A stretch of DNA of 64,000 nucleotides from Onishia taeanensis (GTDB lineage: Bacteria > Pseudomonadota > Gammaproteobacteria > Pseudomonadales > Halomonadaceae). Position numbers and translations under genes: made by a program. A model generated the notes under the pieces. That model saw only the letters and a program-made list of their open reading frames with translations. It made no database searches and was not told the origin of the DNA. Each line of letters begins with the position of its first letter. The first letter of the stretch is position 1. The DNA is taken from positions 398,280-462,279 of the forward strand of contig NZ_QLSX01000002.1 in NCBI RefSeq assembly GCF_003268885.1, in the 5' to 3' direction. Positions 51,237 to 58,427 of this stretch are shown here, one piece after another.

Positions 51237-52335
51237 TCACAGCCCCTGCTTGAGACTGGCTTCGATGAACTGATCCAGATCCCCGTCGAGGACCTTCTCG
51301 CAGTTGCTGGACTGCACGCCGGTGCGCAGGTCCTTGATCCGCTGGTCGTCTAGCACGTAGGAACGGATCTGGCTGCCCCAGCCGATATCGGCCTTGGCTT
51401 CCTCGGCCTGCTGCTTGGCGGCGTTGCGCTCCTGCATCTCACGCTCGTAGAGCCGGGCCTTGAGCATTTTCATGGCCTGGTCACGGTTGGCGTGCTGGCT
51501 GCGCTGGTTCTGGCAGGCCACCACGATACCAGTCGGCTCGTGGGTGATACGCACCGCCGAGTCAGTGGTGTTGACGTGCTGACCGCCGGCGCCGCTGGAG
51601 CGATAGGTGTCGGTGCGCAGGTCCGAGGGATTGATATCGACCTCGAAGCTGTCATCGATCTCCGGGGACACGAACACCGAGGCAAAAGAGGTATGGCGAC
51701 GGCCGCCGGAGTCGAACGGGCTCTTGCGCACCAGGCGATGCACGCCGGTCTCGGTGCGCAGCCAGCCGAAGGCGTGATCGCCCTGAACGTGGATCGTCGC
51801 CGACTTGATGCCCGCCACGTCCCCCGCGGAGACTTCGATGATATCGGCCTTGAAACCGTGGTGCTCGGCCCAGCGCAGATACATGCGCAGCAGGATGTTA
51901 CCCCAGTCCTGGGCCTCGGTGCCGCCGGAGCCAGCCTGGATATCGAGATAGGCGTTGTTCTCGTCCATCTCGCCAGAAAACATGCGACGGAACTCGAGCT
52001 TGGCAAGGCTCTCCTGCAGTCCGGCCAGCTCACGGCTGACCTCATCGACGGTATCCTGGTCTTCTTCCATCTCGGCGAGTTCGAGCAGGTCGCCGTTATC
52101 GGCCAGGCCCTGCTCGAGCGTTTCGATGGTCTCGACGACGGCTTCCAGCGAGGCCCGCTCCTTGCCGAGCTTCTGGGCATAGTCCGGATCGCTCCAGACG
52201 TTGGGGTCCTCGAGCTCGCGGGTTACTTCTTCTAGCCGATCTTTCTTCTCGGCATAGTCAAAGATACCCCCTCAGGACGTCTGTCCGTTCGGACAGGTCC
52301 TTGATCTGAGTATGAATCGGGTTGGTCTCTAGCAT
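51237..52335 (-). CDS. prfB: Peptide chain release factor 2 with programmed +1 frameshift
   Basis: Two reading frames make one 365-residue protein, the length of E. coli RF2. Frame one (52335-52261, 25 codons, [25 protein letters not shown]) ends at CTT followed by an in-frame TGA at 52260-52258. A +1 slip past one T resumes at GAC (52259) and runs to 51237. The recoding site is the conserved AGGGGG-TAT-CTT-TGA-C, the internal Shine-Dalgarno lying just upstream. Downstream domains carry the codon-recognition SPF ([15 protein letters not shown]) and the peptidyl-hydrolysis GGQ ([15 protein letters not shown]). RF2 reads UGA and UAA, so the UGA makes this autoregulatory. Confidence 0.97.
52258..52276 (-). 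promoter_or_regulatory. prfB +1 recoding site
   Basis: On the minus strand: AGGGGG (Shine-Dalgarno-like), TAT, CTT slippery codon, TGA stop, C. Same layout as in E. coli prfB. Low RF2 slows termination at TGA and favours the slip, restoring RF2. Confidence 0.95.
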
Positions 52336-52456
52336 GGATACGCTGCCTGAGTTCTCTAGCAAGTAAAGATCCCGGGACGTCAACGCGTGCCGGGCGAAAA
52401 AGCGCTCTATTGTAGCGAACCCCGCGGCACCCGGCCATCCCAACGACGGGTAGCCA

Positions 52457-52496
52457 AACGCAGCGACCCCGGCCATGGGCCGGGGTCGCTTGCGTT
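52457..52496 (-). terminator. Terminator of fadL
   Basis: AGCGACCCCGGCC / GGCCGGGGTCGCT (13 bp) with a 3-base loop, extended outward by AACGC/GCGTT pairing around a bulged T, followed on the minus strand by TTTGG. It lies 27 bp past the fadL stop. Confidence 0.75.
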
Positions 52497-52522
52497 GCTA
52501 GTCGCGGGCCGTAAGGACGCGA

Positions 52523-53878
52523 TCAGAAGCGGTAGTCCATCGACAGGGCGAACACGTCCGCCGACACATCATACTGGCCGGACAGGTTGCCTTTGTTCTC
52601 GTTCTCGGCCTTGCTGCCGTCCTGGTCGATGTCGCCCCCTTCCCCGAAGACACGCATATAGCCCGCGGTGACGCCGAAATTCTGGGTTGCCTGATAGGTA
52701 GCACCCAGCGCTGCCCAGGTGCGATCGGCATCCGGCACTCGCGGCGTGCGGTATTCGGCGCTCGGCACCGGCGTCTCGTCGTAGCCGACACCGGTACGCA
52801 GCAGCCACTTGTCGGTCAGCGCATAGTTGGCGCCCACCGAGTAGGCCCAGGCATCTTCCCAGTTCTCAGTGGTGGAGCTCGGATCGCCACCGCCGTCAAA
52901 CTTCACGGTCAGCTCCTTGAAGGAGCTCCAGTCGGTCCAGCTGGCGTTGGCCATCAGGGCAAGCCTGGGCGTCAGTTGGTGGAAGATACCGATATTGGCG
53001 TTGGCCGGCGTCGAGATGTCGGCGGTGCCGCCGCCGTCCTGAAGTTGCCCCTTATCATTGGCGCCGGCCAGTATCTGCTGGCCAATAGCACTGTCGCTGC
53101 TGTAATCGACATTTCCATCGAGGGTCAGGTCGATCTGGGAGCGGTAGCTGAGGCCCAGCCGGGTCTTGTCGGTGACCTGGAAAAGCGTGCCCAGGGTGAA
53201 GCCATAGCCCCAGTCATCCCCGGTGACCTCCGCCTTGCCATCATTGGCACCAGCGCTTGCTCCGGGCACATTATTAAGCTGCCCTTGCCCACCCAAATCG
53301 ATGGCATTGGAGATGGTGGCATCGCCATATTCGGCGATCAGGCCCGCCGCCACCGACCAGCGATCGGTGACGCGGAAGTTGACGGTGGGCTGGATATCGA
53401 TGGTGGCGAGTTCGGTCTCGATGGCGTGATAGCGGCCGATCCAGTCCTCATCGTACTTGGTGGCAAGCCCGTAGGGCGAGAAGATCGCCAGGCCCAGGTC
53501 GATGCGCTCGCTGGCCCGGGTCTTGATGGCGAAGCTTGGCACCACGGCGTTCTCGCCGCCCTGGCGGGAGCCGCCCTGGTCATAACTGACGGATGGCGCA
53601 CTGGCAGGGCTGGCCTCGGCATCCTGCAGTTCGAAGTCCGCATTGATGGCGGCAACCCCAATGGATACCTCGTTGCCGTCGATATTGCCAAGGGCGGCCG
53701 GGTTGTAGGCCATGAAGCTGACATCTTCGGCACCGGCGGCGGCGTTAGAGAGGGCGTTGCCCAGGGTCTTGGCACTCTGTTCGCGCACCTGGAAACCGGC
53801 GGCGAAGGCCTGGCTGGCGACCAGGCTGGCAGAGGCAATGGTAACGGCGATGGCGAGCTTGTTGGTCTTGTAATGCAT
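52523..53878 (-). CDS. fadL: FadL/OmpP1-family outer-membrane hydrophobic-compound transporter
   Basis: 451 residues. Outer-membrane beta-barrel for uptake of long-chain fatty acids or similar hydrophobic molecules. Signal peptide (LAIAVTIASASLVASQAFA, cleavage near residue 26), then the FadL N-terminal hatch GFQVREQSAKTLGNALSNAAAGAEDVSFMAYNPAALG, with NPA near 66. Barrel strands follow and the protein ends in a C-terminal aromatic (ALSMDYRF). AAGGA precedes the ATG. An AAACGATCGTTT palindrome lies about 110 bp upstream. The substrate could also be an aromatic or alkane; the symbol is used in the family sense. Confidence 0.9.
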   Translation of the reverse strand: MHYKTNKLAIAVTIASASLVASQAFAAGFQVREQSAKTLGNALSNAAAGAEDVSFMAYNPAALGNIDGNEVSIGVAAINADFELQDAEASPASAPSVSYDQGGSRQGGENAVVPSFAIKTRASERIDLGLAIFSPYGLATKYDEDWIGRYHAIETELATIDIQPTVNFRVTDRWSVAAGLIAEYGDATISNAIDLGGQGQLNNVPGASAGANDGKAEVTGDDWGYGFTLGTLFQVTDKTRLGLSYRSQIDLTLDGNVDYSSDSAIGQQILAGANDKGQLQDGGGTADISTPANANIGIFHQLTPRLALMANASWTDWSSFKELTVKFDGGGDPSSTTENWEDAWAYSVGANYALTDKWLLRTGVGYDETPVPSAEYRTPRVPDADRTWAALGATYQATQNFGVTAGYMRVFGEGGDIDQDGSKAENENKGNLSGQYDVSADVFALSMDYRF

Positions 53879-53984
53879 CGTGTGACGTCCTTTTCAGGAA
53901 AGGCTGGCGTGGCTGGTGTTCCTCACCCGCATTAGGCGAGTGGATGCCTTACTTGTGGCGTAAAGTGTCGCCGGGATCAAGGAC

Positions 53985-53996
53985 AAACGATCGTTT
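53985..53996. promoter_or_regulatory. PsrA-like palindrome upstream of fadL
   Basis: Perfect palindrome AAACGATCGTTT in the fadL-merR divergent region, about 107 bp upstream of the fadL ATG. It fits the PsrA-type operator pattern AAAC-N4-GTTT, used by a TetR-family fatty-acid-responsive repressor in pseudomonads. No psrA gene is in the window. Confidence 0.45.
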
Positions 53997-54103
53997 TAAT
54001 ACCATATTTACTAATACTTTAGCATCAATAAACGCATTCTCTTTGAACTTTCATAGGCTTATGTAATTTGCCCCATCGCCCTGGCGAGGGTCCCGCGCTT
54101 CGC

Positions 54104-54135
54104 TTGACCTTTGTGTAACCCAAAGGTTTTACACT
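54104..54135 (+). promoter_or_regulatory. MerR-type promoter/operator of the metal-efflux operon
   Basis: -35 TTGACC (54104-54109), -10 TACACT (54130-54135) with a 20-bp spacer (19 bp if TTACAC is used). The spacer holds a perfect 21-bp dyad ACCTTTG-N7-CAAAGGT (54107-54127). Overlong spacing with a centred dyad is the MerR/CueR activation architecture. A transcript would begin near 54142, so the regulator's ATG at 54173 lies inside it. Confidence 0.88.
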
Positions 54136-54172
54136 GATGACATTAACCGCTCGTCAGTGCCAGGAGAGGTAC

Positions 54173-54622
54173 ATGAAAGTCAGCGATCTGGCCAAGGCCG
54201 CCGGCGTGACCGCCGAAACGGTACGGCACTACACCCGTGAGAGCCTGCTGGCCCCGACCCGGGACCCCAGCAACGGCTACCACTGCTTCGATGCACAGGA
54301 TCTTGAGCGGCTGGCCTTTATCCAGCGCGCCCGCACTCTCGGGTTCAGCATCAAGGAAGTCCGCGACATCCTGGCCCATGCCGACCACGGCGACTCGCCC
54401 TGCCCGCTGGTGCGCGACCTGCTGGCCCACCGCTTGCCGGAAATTCGCGGGCGCATCCGTGAACTCGAGGCCCTGGCCACGCGCATGGAGCAGGCACTGG
54501 ATGCCTGGGCCGACATGCCCGATGGCACCCCCGACGGCCATAGCCTGTGCCGGCTGATCGAAAGCCTGCCCGCCCCATCCACCGACAAGGCGGGCTCCGC
54601 CACCGCCAAGGAGGAGGCATGA
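54173..54622 (+). CDS. MerR-family metal-responsive regulator (CueR/ZntR-like)
   Basis: 149 residues. Winged-HTH ([39 protein letters not shown], residues 1-39), then the long dimerisation helix (about 80-111). Cysteines are at 38, 77 and 126. Position 77 matches the Cys79 region of divalent-metal sensors such as ZntR, where CueR has Ser; the position of CueR Cys112 is Trp112 here, so the metal loop has only one C-terminal Cys ([10 protein letters not shown]). Which metal it senses is therefore open. ATG 54173 has AGGAGAGG upstream and lies downstream of the predicted transcript start. Overlaps the ATPase start (ATGA), so it is autoregulated and coupled. Confidence 0.88.
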   Translation: MKVSDLAKAAGVTAETVRHYTRESLLAPTRDPSNGYHCFDAQDLERLAFIQRARTLGFSIKEVRDILAHADHGDSPCPLVRDLLAHRLPEIRGRIRELEALATRMEQALDAWADMPDGTPDGHSLCRLIESLPAPSTDKAGSATAKEEA

Positions 54623-57456
54623 CCCAGCACAACGAGCCGACAACAACGGCACATATGCTTGAGCGCCAGGTCTCCGGCATGAACTGCCAGGGCTGCGTCT
54701 CGACCATGCGCAAGGCCATCCAAGCCGAAGACCCGGACGCCGACGTCACCGGCACACCTGCCGATAAGCGCCTCGAGATCACGACACGCCTCGAGGGCGA
54801 ACGAGTGGATGCGCTGCTCGAGGAAGCCGGCTACCCCGCCGATGAGGCGCCGAAAGCCAACGCTTATGAGCGCCAGATCACCGGCATGAACTGCCAGGGC
54901 TGCGTCTCGACCATGCGCAAGGCCATCCAGGCCGAAGACCCGGACGCCGAAATCACCGGCACACCTGCCGAGAAGCGCCTCGAGATCACGACACGGCTCG
55001 ACGGCAGACGGGTGGATGCGCTGCTCGAGGAAGCCGGCTACCCCGCCAATGAGCATCCCGACACAGCCAGTCCGGCGGACGACGCCAACGCGGAAACGCC
55101 GCAGTCAGATACCACGCCAGAGACGGAAGCGTCGGCGTCAAGTGACCACCCCACGTCCGACCAAACCAGCAGCGTACGGCTGTCGCTCTCCGGCATGACC
55201 TGCGCCAGCTGCGTGAAGAGCGTGCAGCAGGCGCTTGACCGTACTCCAGGCGTCACCGCCGCCGAGGTCAACTTCGCCAGCCACACCGCCCAGGTGCGCG
55301 GCAGCGCCAGCGCCCAGTCCCTCGTCGAGGCCGTAGAGAGCGCGGGCTATGGCGCCTCGCCCATCGAGGATCTGCGCCAGGCCGAGGCGCGGCGCGCCGA
55401 GAACGATCAGCAGGCGTACCGCCAGCGCCGACGCGGCAGCCTGCTGGCGCTGGCGCTGGCGGTGCCACTGATGATCGCCATGTTCTTCCATCACCCGGTT
55501 CTCAGCGGTGCGGAGCGAGGCGTATGGGCGCTGATCGGGCTGGCGACGCTGGGCGTGCTGGCAGGCCCCGGGCGGCATTTCTTCGTCAGCGCCGCCAAGG
55601 CGCTGCGCCACCACGAGGCCAACATGGACACCCTGGTGGCCATGGGCACCGGCACCGCCTGGCTGTACTCGATGACGGTGGTTGCCTTCGCGCCCTGGCT
55701 GCCCGAGGCGGCCCACAACCTCTACTTCGAGGCCTCGATCATGATTGTCGGGCTGATCCTTGCCGGCAACGCCCTGGAGCTGAGGGCCCGGGGCCAAACC
55801 AGCGAGGCCCTGGGCCGGCTGCTCGATCTGCAGTCCAGCACCGCCCGGGTGATCCGCGATGGCGAAGAACAAGATATCGATATCGATGCCGTGCGCATGG
55901 GCGATCGCATCCGCGTGCGCCCCGGCGAGCGCCTGCCGGTGGATGGCGAGGTCGAGGATGGCGAGAGCCACGTCGATGAATCCATGCTCACCGGCGAGCC
56001 GCAGGAAGTCGCCAAGGCAGTGGGCGACGAGGTCAGCGCCGGCACCGTCAACGGTCGGGGCAGCCTGATCTATCGCGCCACTCGGGTCGGCGCCGACACC
56101 CGCCTTGGCCGCATCACCGATCAGGTGGCCCGCGCTCAAGGCTCGCGCCCGCCGATCGGCGCTCTGGCCGACCGGGTCGCCGGCGTCTTCGTGCCCACGG
56201 TGATGATCATCGCCGTCGCCACGGCGCTGGCCTGGTTCAATCTGGGTCCCGAGCCCCGGGTGCTGCATATGCTGATCACCGCCACCGCGGTGCTGATCAT
56301 CGCCTGCCCCTGCGCACTGGGACTCGCCACGCCGCTCTCGACCATGATCGGGGTCGGCAAGGCCGCCGAGCACGGCGTACTGATCAGAAACGGCGAGGCG
56401 CTGCAGCTGGCGAGTCGCCTGACCACCGTGGTGGTGGACAAGACCGGCACCCTCACCGAGGGCAAACCGCGGGTCACCGAAGCCAAGTTCCTCGATGCGC
56501 ATGGCGACGAGGCCAAGGCGCTTGGCTTTGTCGCGGGTCTCGAGCAGGGCTCCGAGCATCCGCTGGCCGCCGCCCTGCTGGCGCACGCCGAGCAGGCCGG
56601 CGCCAGCCCGAGCTCGGTCAAGGACTTCACCAGCGTGACCGGCGGAGGCCTCAAGGCCACCACCGAGCAGGGCCAGGCGCTGCTACTGGGTAATGCCCGC
56701 CTGCTCGAGGAGGAAGGAATCGACCTGGCGCCGGGCCAGGCGACCGTCGAGCGGCTCGAAGGACAGGCCCGCACCGTGGTGCAGCTGGCCGTCGATGGCC
56801 GACTCATCGCGGTATTCGGCATCAGCGACCCGCTGCGCGAGGATAGCCGTGCGGCCGTTCAGCGCCTGCAGGCCGATGGGCTCAAGGTGGTGATGCTGAC
56901 CGGCGATAACGCCCACACCGCCGCCGCCATAGGCCGCGAGGTGGGCATCGATGAGGTGCGCGCCGGGCTACTGCCCGAGGACAAGCATCGGGAGATCGAA
57001 CGTCGGCAGGCCGCCGGCGAGGTGGTCGGGATGGTCGGTGATGGCATCAACGACGCGCCGGCGCTGGCCCAGGCGAACGTCGGCTTCGCGATCGGCCAGG
57101 GCACCGACGTGGCGATCGAGAGCGCCGGCATCACCCTGATGAGAAGCTCGCTGCACGGCGTGGCCGATGCCATCGAGATCAGCCGCGCGACCCTTGCCAA
57201 CATCAAGCAGAACCTGTGGGGGGCCTTTGGCTACAACAGCCTGTGCATCCCGATCGCCGCGGGTGTGCTCTACCCCGCGACCGGCTGGCTGCTGTCGCCG
57301 ATGATTGCCGCAGCGGCGATGTCGCTGTCCTCGGTCACGGTGGTCACCAACGCCAACCGCTTGCGCCGCTTCCGGCCATCCTTCGAGGCGACGCCTGCCG
57401 CATCAGCACCTTCAAGCCCCTCACCCGACACCAACACGCAGGAGGCCCGCTCATGA
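54619..57456 (+). CDS. copA: P1B-type heavy-metal (copper-like) translocating ATPase, three HMA domains
   Basis: 945 residues. Three N-terminal metal-binding domains: GMNCQGC at residues 20-26 and again at 89-95 (nearly identical copies), and GMTCASC (Cys195, Cys198), with an acidic linker between the second and third. The ATPase core has TGEP (actuator), CPC at 563-565 in the transport helix, phosphorylated Asp607 in DKTGTLTEG, the HP motif ([10 protein letters not shown]), MLTGDN and [10 protein letters not shown]. About eight membrane helices. CPC with GMTCxxC suggests Cu(I)/Ag(I) export. ATG 54619 has GGAGGAGG upstream and overlaps the merR stop. An early in-frame start at 54547 lies inside merR and is rejected. 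Confidence 0.92.
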   Translation: MTQHNEPTTTAHMLERQVSGMNCQGCVSTMRKAIQAEDPDADVTGTPADKRLEITTRLEGERVDALLEEAGYPADEAPKANAYERQITGMNCQGCVSTMRKAIQAEDPDAEITGTPAEKRLEITTRLDGRRVDALLEEAGYPANEHPDTASPADDANAETPQSDTTPETEASASSDHPTSDQTSSVRLSLSGMTCASCVKSVQQALDRTPGVTAAEVNFASHTAQVRGSASAQSLVEAVESAGYGASPIEDLRQAEARRAENDQQAYRQRRRGSLLALALAVPLMIAMFFHHPVLSGAERGVWALIGLATLGVLAGPGRHFFVSAAKALRHHEANMDTLVAMGTGTAWLYSMTVVAFAPWLPEAAHNLYFEASIMIVGLILAGNALELRARGQTSEALGRLLDLQSSTARVIRDGEEQDIDIDAVRMGDRIRVRPGERLPVDGEVEDGESHVDESMLTGEPQEVAKAVGDEVSAGTVNGRGSLIYRATRVGADTRLGRITDQVARAQGSRPPIGALADRVAGVFVPTVMIIAVATALAWFNLGPEPRVLHMLITATAVLIIACPCALGLATPLSTMIGVGKAAEHGVLIRNGEALQLASRLTTVVVDKTGTLTEGKPRVTEAKFLDAHGDEAKALGFVAGLEQGSEHPLAAALLAHAEQAGASPSSVKDFTSVTGGGLKATTEQGQALLLGNARLLEEEGIDLAPGQATVERLEGQARTVVQLAVDGRLIAVFGISDPLREDSRAAVQRLQADGLKVVMLTGDNAHTAAAIGREVGIDEVRAGLLPEDKHREIERRQAAGEVVGMVGDGINDAPALAQANVGFAIGQGTDVAIESAGITLMRSSLHGVADAIEISRATLANIKQNLWGAFGYNSLCIPIAAGVLYPATGWLLSPMIAAAAMSLSSVTVVTNANRLRRFRPSFEATPAASAPSSPSPDTNTQEARS
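54661..55053 (+). repeat. Tandem duplication of a metal-binding-domain segment in copA
   Basis: 186-bp copies at 54661-54846 and 54868-55053 (period 207 bp) differ at about 12 positions by eye, roughly 94% identity. Each encodes a whole HMA domain from ERQ to YPA(D/N)E. The third HMA domain is not part of it. Confidence 0.95.
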
Positions 57457-57527
57457 CGCTTCTCGTAAACCTCGGCGGCATCGGCCTGATCGGCGCCATC
57501 GTCTGGTGGTTCTGGCTCGGTTCCTAA
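57453..57527 (+). CDS. 24-residue single-pass membrane peptide coupled to the metal ATPase
   Basis: The ATG overlaps the ATPase stop (ATGA) and has AGGAGG 6 bases upstream, the best ribosome-binding site in the operon. The peptide starts MTLLVNLGG and ends VWWFWLGS before TAA: one hydrophobic helix with an aromatic WWFW end and no Cys, His or extra Met. I recall the same kind of anchor (a short helix ending WWFWL) at the start of cupredoxin-domain membrane proteins encoded beside copper ATPases. No cupredoxin domain follows here. It is either an independent microprotein (compare KdpF of the K+ ATPase) or a truncated remnant. Confidence 0.65.
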   Translation: MTLLVNLGGIGLIGAIVWWFWLGS

Positions 57528-57538
57528 GCGGGCCCGAT

Positions 57539-57603
57539 GCCGCCCGGCTTCTTATCGAGCCCGGGGCCGCTCGGCTTCTGAGCGAGCCCGAAGACGCTCG
57601 GGC
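57539..57603. repeat. Imperfect direct repeat and hairpin after the metal operon
   Basis: Two 25-bp copies (57539-57563 and 57566-57590) with three mismatches, beginning GCCGCYCGGCTTCT. A GCCCGA / TCGGGC hairpin (57586-57603) overlaps the end of the second copy. It lies between the convergent operon and yitT and may end one or both transcripts, although no T-tract is present. Confidence 0.7.
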
Positions 57604-57626
57604 GGCGCGGCTTCCTCCGGTCAGGC

Positions 57627-58382
57627 TCAGCTCACCCCGATATAGCGGCCGGGCTTGTGGTTGAGGGCGATGATCAGGTTCATGGTCACTGCGCCCAACA
57701 CCGACAGCGCGATGCTGTCAGGGTCGAGCACCAGGAAGGACAGTCCCAGGATCAGCATGTCGACACCGAGCTGCACATAGCCCGCTCGCCAGCCGTAGCG
57801 CTCCTGCAGGTAGAGCGCGAGGATATTGATACCGCCAAGGCTGGTGCGATGACGAATCAGCACCAGCAGGCCGATGCCCAGGAGGCTGCCGCCGATCACC
57901 GCCGCATAGACGGGGTTCAGCGACGCGATATCGACCCAGCCAGGCGTCAGGGTGGCGAAGATCGACAGCAGCGCCGTGGCGATGAAGGTGCGCAGGGTGA
58001 AAGACCAGCCCATGCGCTTGATCGCCAGGTAGTAGAACGGGATGTTGATAACGAAAAACATGCCGCCGAAACCAAGCCCGGTGACGTACTGGGCGAGCAG
58101 CGCCAGACCGGCGGTGCTGCCGGCGAGCAGCATTGCCTGGGAATAGAAGGTAACCCCTAGCGCCACCAGCAGGGTGCCGAGCAGCATCGCCAGCACGTCC
58201 TCGTGGGGCCGGTGAGGGTCCTGTGGCACGTCCTCGGGCTCGACGTCCTCGAGCTCCGGGCGTTCGCTCTGAACGCTCTCACTCGCCCCCGGGCCCTTCT
58301 CCTCCCGATCGTCCTCTTGCGGCGAGGCCGTGATGGTCTCGTCATCCTTCAGGCGCTGGGATTCCCTACGCTTATCGCTCAT
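57627..58382 (-). CDS. YitT family membrane protein
   Basis: 251 residues. A charged, acidic N-terminus of about 70 residues precedes five to six membrane helices (from EDVLAMLLGTLLVALGVTFYSQA). Internal features are STAGLALLAQYVTGLGFGGMFFVINIPFYYLA and TSLGGINILALYLQERYGWRAGYVQ, characteristic of YitT/DUF161 proteins. It lacks the C-terminal DUF2179 domain seen in Firmicutes homologues. Function unknown; transport is possible. ATG 58382 has GAGGAGG upstream. Downstream of recJ on the same strand (45 bp). Confidence 0.88.
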   Translation of the reverse strand: MSDKRRESQRLKDDETITASPQEDDREEKGPGASESVQSERPELEDVEPEDVPQDPHRPHEDVLAMLLGTLLVALGVTFYSQAMLLAGSTAGLALLAQYVTGLGFGGMFFVINIPFYYLAIKRMGWSFTLRTFIATALLSIFATLTPGWVDIASLNPVYAAVIGGSLLGIGLLVLIRHRTSLGGINILALYLQERYGWRAGYVQLGVDMLILGLSFLVLDPDSIALSVLGAVTMNLIIALNHKPGRYIGVS

Positions 58383-58427
58383 CGGCGGCCTCCTCGGCCA
58401 GGTCATCCAAAAGGAACAGAGATCAGC

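Noticed and set aside
55138-56586. 482-codon minus-strand frame opposite copA
   Set aside because: Antisense shadow; the plus-strand frame carries all P-type ATPase motifs.
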